Part shown: positions 22,299 through 35,884 of the stretch, one piece after another
How the letters are laid out: the number at the start of each line of letters is the position of its first letter
How positions within the stretch are numbered: the stretch's first letter is position 1
Assembly (NCBI GenBank): GCA_963680875.1
Contig: OY804579.1
Coordinates: forward strand, 16,879,506-16,943,505
Reading direction: 5' to 3'
Source: Bathymodiolus brooksi
Taxonomy: Eukaryota; Mollusca; Bivalvia; Mytilida; Modiolidae
DNA length: 64,000 nucleotides
Notes under the pieces: model-generated
Seen by the model: the letters and a program-made list of their open reading frames with translations, nothing else
Told to the model about the DNA's origin: nothing
The model's database searches: none
Program-made: the position numbers and the translations under genes

Positions 22299-25200
22299 TA
22301 TTACAGAGAGGTTTGTCCCAGCAGTAAAAGGTCTTAATGCCAGTATTACAGAGAGGTTTGTCCCAGCAGTAAAAGGTCTTAATGCCAGTATTACAGAGAG
22401 GTTTGTCCCAGCAGTAAAAGGTCTTAATGCCAGTATTACAGAGAGGTTTGTCCAGCAGTAAAAGGTCTTAATGCCAGTATTACAGAGAGGTTTGTCCCAG
22501 CAGTAAAAGGTCTTAATGCCAGTATTACAGAGAGGTTTGTCCCAGCAGTAAAAGGTCTTAATGCCAGTATTACAGAGAGGTTTGTCCCGGCAGTAAAAGG
22601 TCTTAATGCCAGTATTACAGAGAGGTTTGTCCCAGCAGTAAAAGGTCTTAATGCCAGTATTACAGAGAGGTTTGTCCCAGCAGTAAAAGGTCTTAATGCC
22701 AGTATTACAGAGAGGTTTGTCCCAGCAGTAAAAGGTCTTAATGCCAGTATTACAGAGAGGTTTGTCCCAGCAGTAAAAGGTCTTAATGTCAGTATTACAG
22801 AGAGGTTTGTCCCAGCAGTAAAAGGTCTTAATGCCAGTATTACAGAGAGGTTTGTCCCAGCAGTAAAAGGTCTTAATGCCAGTATTACAGAGAGGTTTGT
22901 CCCAGCAGTAAAAGGTCTTAATGCCAGTATTACAGAGAGGTTTGTCCCAGCAGTAAAAGGTCTTAATGTCAGTATTACAGAGAGGTTTGTCCCAGCAGTA
23001 ACAGGTCTTAATGCCAGTATTACAGAGAGGTTTGTCCCAGCAGTAAAAGGTCTTAATGCCAATATTACAGAGAGGTTTGTCCCAGCAGTAAAAGGTCTTA
23101 ATGCCAGTATTATAGAGAGGTTTGTCCCAGCAGTAAAAGGTCTTCATGCCAGTATTACAGAGAGGTTTGTCCCAGCAGTAAAAGGTCTTAATGCCAGTAT
23201 TACAGAGAGGTTTGTCCCAGCAGTAAAAGGTCTTAATGCCAGTATTACAGAGAGGTTTGTCCCAGCAGTAAAAGGTCTTAATGCCAGTATTACAGAGAGG
23301 TTTGTCCCAGCAGTAAAAGGTCTTAATGCCAGTATTACAGAGAGGTTTGTCCCAGCAGTAAAAGGTCTTAATGCCAGTATTACAGAGAGGTTTGTCCCAG
23401 CAGTAAAATGTCTTAATGCCAGTATTACAGAGAGGTTTGTCCCAGCAGTAAAATGTCTTAATGCCAGTATTACAGAGAGGTTTGTCCCAGCAGTAAAAGG
23501 TCTTAATGCCAGTATTACAGAGAGGTTTGTTCCAGCAGTAAAAGGTCTTAATGCCAGTATTACAGAGAGGTTTGTCCCAGCAGTAAAAGGTCTTAATGTC
23601 AGTATTACAGAGAGGTTTGTCTCAGCAGTAAAAGGTCTTAATGCCAGTATTACAGAGAGGTTTGTCCCAGCAGTAAAAGGTCTTAATGCCAGTATTACAG
23701 AGAGGTTTGTCCCAGCAGTAAAAGGTCTTAATGCCAGTATTACAGAGAGGTTTGTCCCAGCAGTAAAAGGTCTTAATGCCAGTATTACAGAGAGGTTTGT
23801 CCCAGCAGTAAAAGGTCTTAATGTCAGTATTACAGAGAGGTTTGTCCCAGCAGTAAAAGGTCTTAATGTCAGTATTACATAGAGGTTTGTCCCAGCAGTA
23901 AAAGGTCTTAATGCCAGTATTACAGAGAGGTTTGTCCCAGCAGTAAAAGGTCTTAATGCCAGTATTACAGAGAGGTTTGTCCCAGCAGTAAAAGGTCTTA
24001 ATGCCAGTATTACAGAGAGGTTTGTCCCAGCAGTAAAAGGTCTTAATGCCAGTATTACAGAGAGGTTTGTCCCAGCAGTAAAAGGTCTTAATGCCAGTAT
24101 TACAGAGAGGTTTGTCTCAGCAGTAAAAGGTCTTAATGCCAGTATTACAGAGAGGTTTGTCCCAGCAGTAAAAGGTCTTAATGCCAGTATTACAGAGAGG
24201 TTTGTCCCAGCAGTAAAAGGTCTTAATGCCAGTATTACAGAGAGGTTTGTCCCAGCAATAAAAGGTCTTAATGCCAGTATTACAGAGAGGTTTGTCCCAG
24301 CAGTAAAAGGTCTTAATGCCAGTATTACAGAGAGGTTTGTCCCAGCAGTAAAAGGTCTTAATGCCAGTATTACAGAGAGGTTTGTCCCAGCAGTAAAAGG
24401 TCTTAATGCCAGTATTACAGAGAGGTTTGTCCCAGCAGTAAAAGGTCTTAATGCCAGTATTACAGAGAGGTTTGTCCCAGCAGTAAAAGGTCTTAATGCC
24501 AGTATTACAGAGAGGTTTGTCTCAGCAGTAAAAGGTCTTAATGCCAGTATTACAGAGAGGTTTGTCCCAGCAGTAAAAGGTCTTAATGCCAGTATTACAG
24601 AGAGGTTTGTCCCAGCAGTAAAAGGTCTTAATGCCAGTATTACAGAGAGGTTTGTCCCAGCAGTAAAAGGTCTTAATGCCAGTATTACAGAGAGGTTTGT
24701 CCCAGCAGTAAAAGGTCTTAATGCCAGTATTACAGAGAGGTTTGTCCCAGCAGTAAAAGGTCTTAATGCCAGTATTACAGAGAGGTTTGTCCCAGCAGTA
24801 AAAGGTCTTAATGCCAGTATTACAGAGAGGTTTGTCCCAGCAGTAAAAGGTCTTAATGCCAGTATTACAGAGGGGTTTGTCCCAGCAGTAAAAGGTCTTA
24901 ATGCCAGTATTACAGAGAGGTTTGTCCCAGCAGTAAAAGGTCTTAATGCCAGTATTACAGAGAGGTTTGTCCCAGCAGTAAAAGGTCTTAATGCCAGTAT
25001 TACAGAGAGGTTTGTCCCAGCAGTAAAAGGTCTTAATGCCAGTATCACAGAGAGGTTTGTCCCAGCAGTAAAAGGTCTTAATGCCAGTATCACAGAGAGG
25101 TTTGTCCCAGCAGTAAAAGGTCTTAATGCCAGTATTACAGAGAGGTTTGTCCCAGCAGTAAAAGGTCTTAATGCCAGTATTACAGAGAGGTTTGTCCCAG

Positions 25201-28200
25201 CAGTAAAAGGTCTTAATGCCAGTATTACAGAGAGGTTTGTCCCAGCAGTAAAAGGTCTTAATGCCAGTATTACAGAGAGGTTTGTCCCAGCAGTAAAAGG
25301 TCTTAATGCCAGTATTACAGAGAGGTTTGTCCCAGCAGTAACAGGTCTTAATGCCAGTATTACAGAGAGGTTTGTCCCAGCAGTAAAAGGTCTTAATGCC
25401 AGTATTACAGAGAGGTTTGTCCCAGCAGTAAAAGGTCTTAATGCCAGTATTACAGAGAGGTTTGTCCCAGCAGTAAAAGGTCTTAATGCCAGTATTACAG
25501 AGAGGTTTGTCCCAGCAGTAAAAGGTCTTAATGCCAGTATTACAGAGAGGTTTGTCCCAGCAGTAAAAGGTCTTAATGCCAGTATTACAGAGAGTTTTGT
25601 CCCAGCAGTAAAATGTCTTAATGCCAGTATTACAGAGAGGTTTGTCCCAGCAGTAAAAGGTCTTAATGCCAGTATTACAGAGAGGTTTGTCCCAGCAGTA
25701 AAAGGTCTTAATGCCAGTATTACAGAGAGGTTTGTCCCAGCAGTAAAAGGTCTTAATGTCAGTATTACAGAGAGGTTTGTCTCAGCAGTAAAAGGTCTTA
25801 ATGCCAGTATTACAGAGAGGTTTGTCCCAGCAGTAAATGGTCTTAATGCCAGTATTACAGAGAGGTTTGTCCCAGCAGTAAAAGGTCTTAATGCCAGTAT
25901 TACAGAGAGGTTTGTCCCAGCAGTAAAAGGTCTTAATGCCAGTATTACAGAGAGGTTTCTCCCAGCAGTAAAAGGTCTTAATGTCAGTATTACAGAGAGG
26001 TTTGTCCCAGCAGTAAAAGGTCTTAATGTCAGTATTACAGAGAGGTTTGTCCCAGCAGTAAAAGGTCTTAATGTCAGTATTACAGAGAGGTTTGTCCCAG
26101 CAGTAAAAGGTCTTAATGCCAGTATTACAGAGAGGTTTGTCCCAGCAGTAAAAGGTCTTAATGCCAGTATTACAGAGAGGTTTGTCCCAGCAGTAAAAGG
26201 TCTTAATGCCAGTATTACAGAGAGGTTTGTCCCAGCAGTAAAAGGTCTTAATGCCAGTATTACAGAGAGGTTTGTCCCAGCAGTAAAAGGTCTTAATGCC
26301 AGTATTACAGAGAGGTTTGTCCCAGCAGTAACAGGTCTTAATGCCAGTATTACAGAGAGGTTTGTCCCAGCAGTAACAGGTCTTAATGCCAGTATTACAG
26401 AGAGGTTTGTCCCAGCAATAAAAGGTCTTAATGCCAGTATTACAGAGAGGTTTGTCCCAGCAGTAAAAGGTCTTAATGCCAGTATTACAGAGGTTTGTCC
26501 AGCAGTAAAAGGTCTTAATGCCAGTATTACAGAGAGGTTTGTCCCAGCAGTAAAAGGTCTTAATGCCAGTATTACAGAGAGGTTTGTCCAGCAGTAAAAG
26601 GTCTTAATGCCAGTATTACAGAGAGGTTTGTCCCAGCAGTAAAAGGTCTTAATGCCAGTATTACAGAGAGGTTTGTCCCAGCAGTAAAAGGTCTTAATGC
26701 CAGTATTACAGAGAGGTTTGTCCCAGCAGTAAAAGGTCTTAATGTCAGTATTACAGAGAGGTTTGTCTCAGCAGTAAAAGGTCTTAATGCCAGTATTACA
26801 GAGAGGTTTGTCCCAGCAGTAAAAGGTCTTAATGCCAGTATTACAGAGAGGTTTGTCCCAGCAGTAAAAGGTCTTAATGCCAGTATTACAGAGAGGTTTG
26901 TCCCAGCAGTAAAAGGTCTTAATGCCAGTATTACAGAGAGGTTTGTCCCAGCAGTAAAAGGTCTTAATGCCAGTATTACAGAGAGGTTTGTCCCAGCAGT
27001 AAAAGGTCTTAATGTCAGTATTACAGAGAGGTTTGTCCCAGCAGTAAAAGGTCTTAATGTCAGTATTACAGAGAGGTTTGTCCCAGCAGTAAAAGGTCTT
27101 AATGCCAGTATTACAGAGAGGTTTGTCCCAGCAGTAAAAGGTCTTAATGCCAGTATTACAGAGAGGTGTGTCCCAGCAGTAAAAGGTCTTAATGCCAGTA
27201 TTACAGAGAGGTGTGTCCCAGCAGTAAAAGGTCTTAATGCCAGTATTACAGAGAGGTTTGTCCCAGCAGTAAAAGGTCTTAATGCCAGTATTACAGAGAG
27301 GTTTGTCCCAGCAGTAAAAGGTCTTAATGCCAGTATTACAGAGAGGTTTGTCCCAGCAGTAAAAGGTCTTAATGCCAGTATTACAGAGAGGTTTGTCCCA
27401 GCAGTAAAGGTCTTAATGCCAGTATTACAGAGAGGTTTGTCCCAGCAGTAAAAGGTCTTAATGCCAGTATTACAGAGAGGTTTGTCCCAGCAGTAAAAGG
27501 TCTTAATGCCAGTATTACAGAGAGGTTTGTCCCAGCAGTAAAAGGTCTTAATGCCAGTATTACAGAGGTTTGTCTCAGCAGTAAAAGGTCTTAATGCCAG
27601 TATTACAGAGAGGTTTGTCCCAGCAGTAAAAGGTCTTAATGCCAGTATTACAGAGGAGTTTGTCCCAGCAGTAAAAGGTCTTAATGTCAGTATTACAGAG
27701 AGGTTTGTCCCAGCAGTAAAAGGTCTTAATGCCAGTATTACAGAGAGGTTTGTCCCAGCAGTAAAAGGTCTTAATGCCAGTATTACAGAGAGGTTTGTCC
27801 CAGCAGTAAAAGGTCTTAATGCCAGTATTACAGAGAGGTTTGTCCCAGCAGTAAAAGGTCTTAATGCCAGTATTACAGAGAGGTTTGTCCCAGCAGTAAA
27901 AGGTCTTAATGCCAGTATTACAGAGAGGTTTGTCCCAGCAGTAAAAGGTCTTAATGCCAGTATTACAGAGAGGTTTGTCCCAGCAGTAAAAGGTCTTAAT
28001 GCCAGTATTACAGAGAGGTTTGTCCCAGCAGTAAAAGGTCTTAATGCCAGTATTACAGAGAGGTTTGTCCCAGCAATAAAAGGTCTTAATGCCAGTATTA
28101 CAGAGAGGTTTGTCCCAGCAGTAAAAGGTCTTAATGCCAGTATTACAGAGAGGTTTGTCCCAGCAGTAAAAGGTCTTAATGCCAGTATTACAGAGAGGTT

Positions 28201-31200
28201 TGTCCCAGCAGTAAAAGGTCTTAATGCCAGTATTACAGAGAGGTTTGTCCCAGCAGTAAAAGGTCTTAATGCCAGTATTACAGAGAGGTTTGTCTCAGCA
28301 GTAAACGGTCTTAATGCCAGTATTACAGAGAGGTTTGTCCCTGCAGTAAAAGGTCTTAATGCCAGTATTACAGAGAGGTTTGTCCCAGCAGTAAAAGGTC
28401 TTAATGCCAGTATTACAGAGAGGTTTGTCCCAGCAGTAAAAGGTCTTAATGCCAGTATTACAGAGAGGTTTGTCCCAGCAGTAAAAGGTCTTAATGCCAG
28501 TATTACAGAGAGGTTTGTCCCAGCAGTAAAAGGTCTTAATGCCAGTATTACAGAGAGGTTTGTCCCAGCAGTAAAAGGTCTTAATGCCAGTATTACAGAG
28601 AGGTTTGTCCCAGCAGTAAAAGGTCTTAATGCCAGTATTACAGAGAGGTTTGTCCCAGCAGTAAAAGGTCTTAATGCCAGTATTACAGAGAGGTTTGTCC
28701 CAGCAGTAAAAGGTCTTAATGCCAGTATTACAGAGAGGTTTGTCCCAGCAGTAAAAGGTCTTAATGCCAGTATTACAGAGAGGTTTGTCCCAGCAGTAAA
28801 AGGTCTTAATGCCAGTATTACAGAGAGGTTTGTCCCAGCAGTAAAAGGTCTTAATGCCAGTATTACAGAGAGGTTTGTCCCAGCAGTAAAAGGTCTTAAT
28901 GCCAGTATTACAGAGAGGTTTGTCCCAGCAGTAAAAGGTCTTAATGCCAGTATTACAGAGAGGTTTGTCCCAGCAGTAAAAGGTCTTAATGCCAGTATTA
29001 CAGAGAGGTTTGTCCCAGCAGTAAAAGGTCTTAATGCCAGTATTACAGAGAGGTTTGTCCCAGCAGTAAAAGGTCTTAATGCCAGTATTACAGAGAGGTT
29101 TGTCCCAGCAGTAAAAGGTCTTAATGCCAGTATTACAGAGAGGTTTGTCCCAGCAGTAAAAGGTCTTAATGCCAGTATTACAGAGAGGTTTGTCCCAGCA
29201 GTAAAAGGTCTTAATGCCAGTATTACAGAGAGGTTTGTCCCAGCAGTAAAAGGTCTTAATGCCAGTATTACAGAGAGGTTTGTCCCAGCAATAAAAGGTC
29301 TTAATGCCAGTATTACAGAGGTTTGTCCCAGCAGTAAAAGGTCTTAATGCCAGTATTACAGAGAGGTTTGTCCCAGCAGTAAAAGGTCTTAATGCCAGTA
29401 TTACAGAGAGGTTTGTCTCAGCAGTAAAAGGTCTTAATGCCAGTATTACAGAGAGGTTTGTCCCAGCAGTAAAAGGTCGTAATGCCAGTATTACAGAGAG
29501 GTTTGTCTCAGCAGTAAAAGGTCTTAATGCCAGTATTACAGAGAGGTTTGTCCCAGCAGTAAAAGGTCTTAATGCCAGTATTACAGAGAGGTTTGTCCAG
29601 CAGTAAAAGGTCTTAATGCCAGTATTACAGAGAGGTTTGTCCCAGCAGTAAAAGGTCTTAATGCCAGTATTACAGAGAGGTTTGTCCCAGCAGTAAAAGG
29701 TCTTAATGCCAGTATTACAGAGAGGTTTGTCCCAGCAGTAAAAGGTCTTAATGCCAGTATTACAGAGAGGTTTGTCCCAGCAGTAAAAGGTCTTAATGCC
29801 AGTATTACAGAGAGGTTTGTCCCAGCAGTAAAAGGTCTTAATGCCAGTATTACAGAGAGGTTTGTCCCAGCAGTAAAAGGTCTTAATGCCAGTATTACAG
29901 AGAGGTTTGTCCCAGCAGTAAAAGGTCTTAATGCCAGTATTACAGAGAGGTTTGTCCCAGCAGTAAAAGGTCTTAATGCCAGTATTACAGAGAGGTTTGT
30001 CCCAGCAGTAAAAGGTCTTAATGCCAGTATTACAGAGAGGTTTGTCCCAGCAGTAAAAGGTCTTAATGCCAGTATTACAGAGAGGTTTGTCCCAGCAGTA
30101 AAAGGTCTTAATGCCAGTATTACAGAGAGGTTTGTCCCAGCAGTAAAAGGTCTTAATGCCAGTATTACAGAGGTTTGTCTCAGCAGTAAAAGGTCTTAAT
30201 GCAGTATTACAGAGAGGTTTGTCCCAGCAGTAAAAGGTCTTAATGCCAGTATTACAGAGAGGTTTGTCCCAGCAGTAAAAGGTCTTAATGTCAGTATTAC
30301 AGAGAGGTTTGTCCCAGCAGTAAAAGGTCTTAATGCCAGTATTACAGAGAGGTTTGTCCCAGCAGTAAAAGGTCTTAATGCCAGTATTACAGAGAGGTTT
30401 GTCCCAGCAGTAAACGGTCTTAATGCCAGTATTACAGAGAGGTTTGTCCCAGCAGTAAAAGGTCTTAATGCCAGTATTACAGAGAGGTTTGTCCCAGCAG
30501 TAAAAGGTCTTAATGCCAGTATTACAGAGAGGTTTGTCCCAGCAGTAAAAGGTCTTAATGCCAGTATTACAGAGAGGTTTGTCCCAGCAGTAAAAGGTCT
30601 TAATGCCAGTATTACAGAGAGGTTTGTCCCAGCAGTAAAAGGTCTTAATGCCAGTATTACAGAGAGGTTTGTCCCAGCAGTAAAAGGTCTTAATGCCAGT
30701 ATTACAGAGAGGTTTGTCCCAGCAGTAAAAGGTCTTAATGCCAGTATTACAGAGAGGTTTGTCCCAGCAGTAAAAGGTCTTAATGCCAGTATTACAGAGA
30801 GGTTTGTCCCAGCAGTAAAAGGTCTTAATGCCAGTATTACAGAGAGGTTTGTCCCAGCAGTAAAAGGTCTTAATGCCAGTATTACAGAGAGGTTTGTCCC
30901 AGCAGTAAAAGGTCTTAATGCCAGTATTACAGAGAGGTTTGTCCCAGCAGTAAAAGGTCTTAATGCCAGTATTACAGAGAGGTTTGTCCCAGCAGTAAAA
31001 GGTCTTAATGCCAGTATTACAGAGAGGTTTGTCCCAGCAGTAAAAGGTCTTAATGCCAGTATTACAGAGAGGTTTGTCCCAGCAGTAAAAGGTCTTAATG
31101 CCAGTATTACAGAGAGGTTTGTCCCAGCAGTAAAAGGTCTTAATGCCAGTATTACAGAGAGGTTTGTCCCAGCAGTAAAAGGTCTTAATGCCAGTATTAC

Positions 31201-33111
31201 AGAGAGGTTTGTCCCAGCAGTAAAAGGTCTTAATGCCAGTATTACAGAGAGGTTTGTCCCAGCAGTAAAAGGTCTTAATGCCAGTATTACAGAGAGGTTT
31301 GTCCCAGCAGTAAAAGGTCTTAATGCCAGTATTACAGAGAGGTTTGTCCCAGCAGTAAAAGGTCTTAATGCCAGTATTACAGAGAGGTTTGTCCCAGCAG
31401 TAAAAGGTCTTAATGCCAGTATTACAGAGAGGTTTGTCCCAGCAGTAAAAGGTCTTAATGCCAGTATTACAGAGAGGTTTGTCCCAGCAGTAAAAGGTCT
31501 TAATGCCAGTATTACAGAGAGGTTTGTCCCAGCAGTAAAAGGTCTTAATGCCAGTATTACAGAGAGGTTTGTCCCAGCAGTAAAAGGTCTTAATGCCAGT
31601 ATTACAGAGAGGTTTGTCCCAGCAGTAAAAGGTCTTAATGCCAGTATTACAGAGAGGTTTGTCCCAGCAGTAAAAGGTCTTAATGCCAGTATTACAGAGA
31701 GGTTTGTCCCAGCAGTAAAAGGTCTTAATGCCAGTATTACAGAGAGGTTTGTCCCAGCAGTAAAAGGTCTTAATGCCAGTATTACAGAGAGGTTTGTCCC
31801 AGCAGTAAAAGGTCTTAATGCCAGTATTACAGAGAGGTTTGTCCCAGCAGTAAAAGGTCTTAATGCCAGTATTACAGAGAGGTTTGTCCCAGCAGTAAAA
31901 GGTCTTAATGCCAGTATTACAGAGAGGTTTGTCCCAGCAGTAAAAGGTCTTAATGCCAGTATTACAGAGAGGTTTGTCCCAGCAGTAAAAGGTCTTAATG
32001 CCAGTATTACAGAGAGGTTTGTCCCAGCAGTAAAAGGTCTTAATGCCAGTATTACAGAGAGGTTTGTCCCAGCAATAAAAGGTCTTAATGCCAGTATTAC
32101 AGAGAGGTTTGTCCCAGCAGTAAAAGGTCTTAATGCCAGTATTACAGAGAGGTTTGTCCCAGCAGTAAAAGGTCTTAATGCCAGTATTACAGAGAGGTTT
32201 GTCTCAGCAGTAAAAGGTCTTAATGCCAGTATTACAGAGAGGTTTGTCCCAGCAGTAAAAGGTCGTATTGCCAGTATTACAGAGAGGTTTGTCCCAGCAG
32301 TAAAAGGTCTTAATGCCAGTATTACAGAGAGGTTTGTCCCAGCAGTAAAAGGTCTTAATGCCAGTATTACAGAGGTTTGTCCCAGCAGTAAAAGGTCTTA
32401 ATGCCAGTATTACAGAGGTTTGTCCCAGCAGTAAAAGGTCTTAATGCCAGTATTACAGAGAGGTTTGTCCCAGCAGTAAAAGGTCTTAATGCCAGTATTA
32501 CAGAGAGGTTTGTCCCAGCAGTAAAAGGTCTTAATGCCAGTATTACAGAGAGGTTTGTCCCAGCAGTAAAAGGTCTTAATGCCAGTATTACAGAGAGGTT
32601 TGTCCCAGCAGTAAAAGGTCTTAATGCCAGTATTACAGAGAGGTTTGTCCCAGCAGTAAAAGGTCTTAATGCCAGTATTACAGAGAGGTTTGTCCCAGCA
32701 GTAAAAGGTCTTAATGCCAGTATTACAGAGAGGTTTGTCCCAGCAGTAAAAGGCCTTAATGCCAGTATTACAGAGAGGTTTGTCCCAGCAGTAAAAGGTC
32801 TTAATGCCAGTATTACAGAGAGGTTTGTCCCAGCAGTAAAAGGTCTTAATGCCAGTATTACAGAGAGGTTTGTCCCAGCAGTAAAAGGTCTTAATGCCAG
32901 TATTACAGAGAGGTTTGTCCCAGCAGTAAAAGGTCTTAATGCCAGTATTACAGAGAGGTTTGTCCCAGCAGTAAAAGGTCTTAATGCCAGTATTACAGAG
33001 AGGTTGTGGGTTGTTGTTACTTCTCCTATTTTGTTTTGCCATGTTATTTAAGACAGAATTTAGCAGGTGATTAACTTTGCATTTCAAATTTCCCTAATCT
33101 GCTTTCTTATT

Positions 33112-33312
33112 CCAAATATGGAAGTCTTATATATATCCTACCATATATGGAAGTCTTATATATATATCCTACCATATATGGAAGTCTTATATCCTACCAT
33201 ATATGGAAGTCTTATACATATCCTACCATATATGGAAGTCTTATATATCCTATCATATATGGAAGTCTAATGTATATCCTACCATATATGGAAGCCTTAT
33301 ATATATTCTACT
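33112..33312. repeat. Short minisatellite, variable 24-31 bp unit
   Basis: Seven or so copies of 'atatatggaagtcttatata' followed by 'tcctacc' in tandem with variable TA number. A 67-codon plus-strand ORF that crosses it is a product of the repeat. Confidence 0.85.
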
Positions 33313-35020
33313 GCCATGATAACTGAAATATTGTTGAAAGTGGCATTAAACACCATAGCACACACTATATATATCCTGAATACCCATCTTTAGGATCCCA
33401 CTGTAAGATATGCTCACTTGTTCTCCATCGTCCGTGGTTCAATTTATTTGAAAACCTTCCTGCTCATGAATAATGCATTGCCCAATTGCATATTACATTG
33501 GTCTCATTGCAAAATTCAAATGCTTCATGTCTATGGATAAGTCAGTTTGTATCTTTAAATAACTTGTTTCATCCGCCCAATAGGAGAATTAGAGCATTAC
33601 ATTGTTATGAATACTAATAAATACATATTAATTATGGAACAAACCAGAAATAAATGTTTTCATACAAACTTTCCCACCATTGCTAACCAATGATGTCTGT
33701 ACACCATGGCTTGTGTAGATTAATAATAAAAAAAAAACACACACATTTTGATAGATGGACATTTAATTCATCTATACCAAACTTAAAAAAAAAAACAATT
33801 GACAAAAAAAACAAACAAATATAAATTGACACAAGTAGAGTTGGGTTTTAATTATTTTGACTTCTGGGGGACTGGTAAAATATATTTTGTTTTTAAAATT
33901 GTAAATTTAATAGTAAATTATGAGTGTACAAATATCAACGAAATGTGCATAAAAATTAATAAAATGGTCCTGGTTGACACTTGACATATGTAGTTAAAAT
34001 TAGTTTCAAAAGATGTAAAAATATAAATTATTTTTAACAATGATGAAGAATTGTCTACATTGTCCTATTCTGCCTGGAGAAACAAATTAACTTGGCAATA
34101 TGTTCTACATGTATACAAATTAGTAATTTTCATCTTCTACTACAAAACAATATTAAATATACAACCCAGTGTCATTGTATAATAAAAGGTTATTTCTACA
34201 GATATTATTGTATCACATTAACATGAACACAACAGAACGAGTGTGAACATAATAATAACAGTTTTATCACTAACTTCTAGTATTTAATCAATAATTGAAT
34301 CAAATTTAAAAACTTCACCCCTTTTTTTACTTATTTGTCCCTATTTATCACTTAAAAGTTGACTTTCAAAATAAGATTGTAATGAAGCTTTTATGACTGC
34401 ATTATTTCACTAAAAAGGTAGGTATTGGGTCCATAAAACTAGTTAAACCCTGCCGCTTTTGATTGAAGTGTCTGTGCCAACCCAGAAAAGTGAGTGATCG
34501 TGTATTTGTGTGTTAGAGGTATCGATCTTGCCATTGTTTTGGGATTAAATTACATTCCGACTGTGTATTTTTCATTTTATTACTCCATAAGAAAAGATAA
34601 TTTTCCTTTCAATATAAAAAAAATTATTATCAAGCTTAAAAATATCCTTAACCAAAATCAAAATAAAATCAAAAATAATAAACAGTGCCAGTGTAACTGT
34701 CATACAGAAGTGATATAATAATTGTATGACTGTTGTGTACAGATTACTGTGTATATGTTATTTAGAGAAATATAATAAACAAAATGTTTTTTTTCTTTCA
34801 AATAATAAAAAATGTGTAACAAAATAAAATAAAATATACATAATGAAAGATAGAAATTTGCATAAAATATAAATAATGATAATAATCATAGATATAAAAT
34901 ATTTGTTGAAAGACTAGGAGATATCAGTTTGATTCTGAGAATGGTGAGCAATGAGTTAATACTTAGATATTTTATACAGAAAATATTTTATTGGAATGTA
35001 TATATATGCTTAGAAATTGA
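33313..35020. other. AT-rich non-coding DNA with a dispersed repeat fragment
   Basis: No gene is supported. The segment at about 34430-34590 ('ccataaaactagttaaaccc' then 'gaagtgtctgtgcc') is a diverged relative of 42330-42710, hence a dispersed repeat. Poly-A tracts are at 33728-33738 and 33786-33796. Confidence 0.5.
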
Positions 35021-35027
35021 CCAATTT

Positions 35028-35312
35028 ATCTAGGTTTAGGTTGGTTTATTGGTGTTTAACACCACTTTCAACAATATTTCAGTTATATCTTGGTGGTCAG
35101 TTTTATTGGTGCAGGAAACCGGCATACCGGGAGGAAACCACTGACCTGTTGCAAGTCACCAACAAACTTTATCACATAATGTTGTATCAAGTACACCTCA
35201 CCACAAACGGGGTTCGAACTAACTCACAATTTTAGTGGTGATAGGCACTGATTTCACCGGTAGTTGTAAATCTAGCTACCATATGATCATGACTACGACG
35301 GCGACCCAATTT
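35028..35312 (-). mobile_element. SINE, family B, near full-length
   Basis: In plus-strand order it reads 3' tail ('ggtgtttaacaccactttca', 'acaatatttcagttatat'), body ('aggaaaccggcataccggga', 'cacataatgttgtatcaag') and head with 'cggggttcgaact', whose complement is a good RNA polymerase III B box. The element therefore points to the minus strand. The tail is shared with family A SINEs (for example 40831-41101) but the head is different. A short ORF across it is not a gene. Confidence 0.75.
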
Positions 35313-35830
35313 ATATATTATAAACAACCAAGATTTACCTTCAAACCTAAAAAAAATATATCAAATTTTATCATCTCGCTCCACAATTTATGATATAATC
35401 TAGATAATTTTCATTATATTTAATAAATCAGATAACAAAAATAATATGATTTTAAAGTTAAACTGTTATTGAAAAAAATAGTTTTGACCGTGAAGTTAGA
35501 AAGATAAACAGCTAAAATTTTGTACTAGCATATCACAATAATGCATAAAAATATATCACCAATTTATTAATTATTCTACTTCTAGCAATAACACTTCAAC
35601 AATTACAATGGAACCCTTCCAACAACCTCAATAAATGTTAAAATAACATGAAAGGCACTTTATACTGCAACACAGAACATATCTTGTTCAATAAATAATG
35701 TTAACTCTTGTTTTGAAGGTTTCAATTGATACATCAAGGAAGACAAAAAATAATAACAAACAAATTAAAATATAACATAAATATCCAAGACTAACAGAGA
35801 GGTACCTTGTCTCATTCCAGTTTTACTTAT

Positions 35831-35884
35831 GTGTGTGTGTGTGTGCTTGTGTGCAAAAAGAGTTGGGGGGGGGGGGGGGGGGGG
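35831..35884. repeat. (GT)n followed by an 18-base poly-G tract
   Basis: A 'tgtgtgtgtgtgtg' tract is followed closely by about 18 consecutive G. On the complementary strand this is poly-C. Such tracts are prone to sequencing length error and can form G-quadruplex. Confidence 0.9.

Larger units (their letters stand above)
9921..33005. repeat. 45-bp satellite array, about 510 copies (23 kb)
   Basis: A direct tandem repeat with a 45-bp unit (anchors 'gtcccagcagtaaaaggtct' and 'taatgccagtattacagaga') fills the whole interval except for a run of N. Common variants are T for C in 'gtctcag' and 'aatgtcag', and 43-bp units that lose one AG from 'gagagg' (for example at about 10128, 12735, 17152, 20160, 29330, 32372). 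Because 45 is divisible by three, frames are open for hundreds of codons: plus 15-residue unit FVPAVKGLNASITER, minus units TAGTNLSVILALRPF and CWDKPLCNTGIKTFY. Every 43-bp unit shifts the frame, so the ORFs begin and end at these indels and not at gene boundaries. Long stretches of apparently identical units (for example about 30430-32070) point to recent local homogenisation. This is a satellite, not a gene. Confidence 0.97.

Noticed and set aside
23144..25093. 649-codon minus-strand ORF
   Set aside because: Same satellite; no unique sequence at either end.
27551..29347. 598-codon plus-strand ORF with FVPAVKGLNASITER repeats
   Set aside because: Same satellite; starts and ends exactly at 43-bp variant units.
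9921..33005. CRISPR array
   Set aside because: Units are contiguous with no unique spacers, the context is eukaryotic and no cas genes are present.
34494..34718. 74-codon plus-strand ORF
   Set aside because: It overlaps a dispersed repeat fragment and AT-rich low-complexity sequence.
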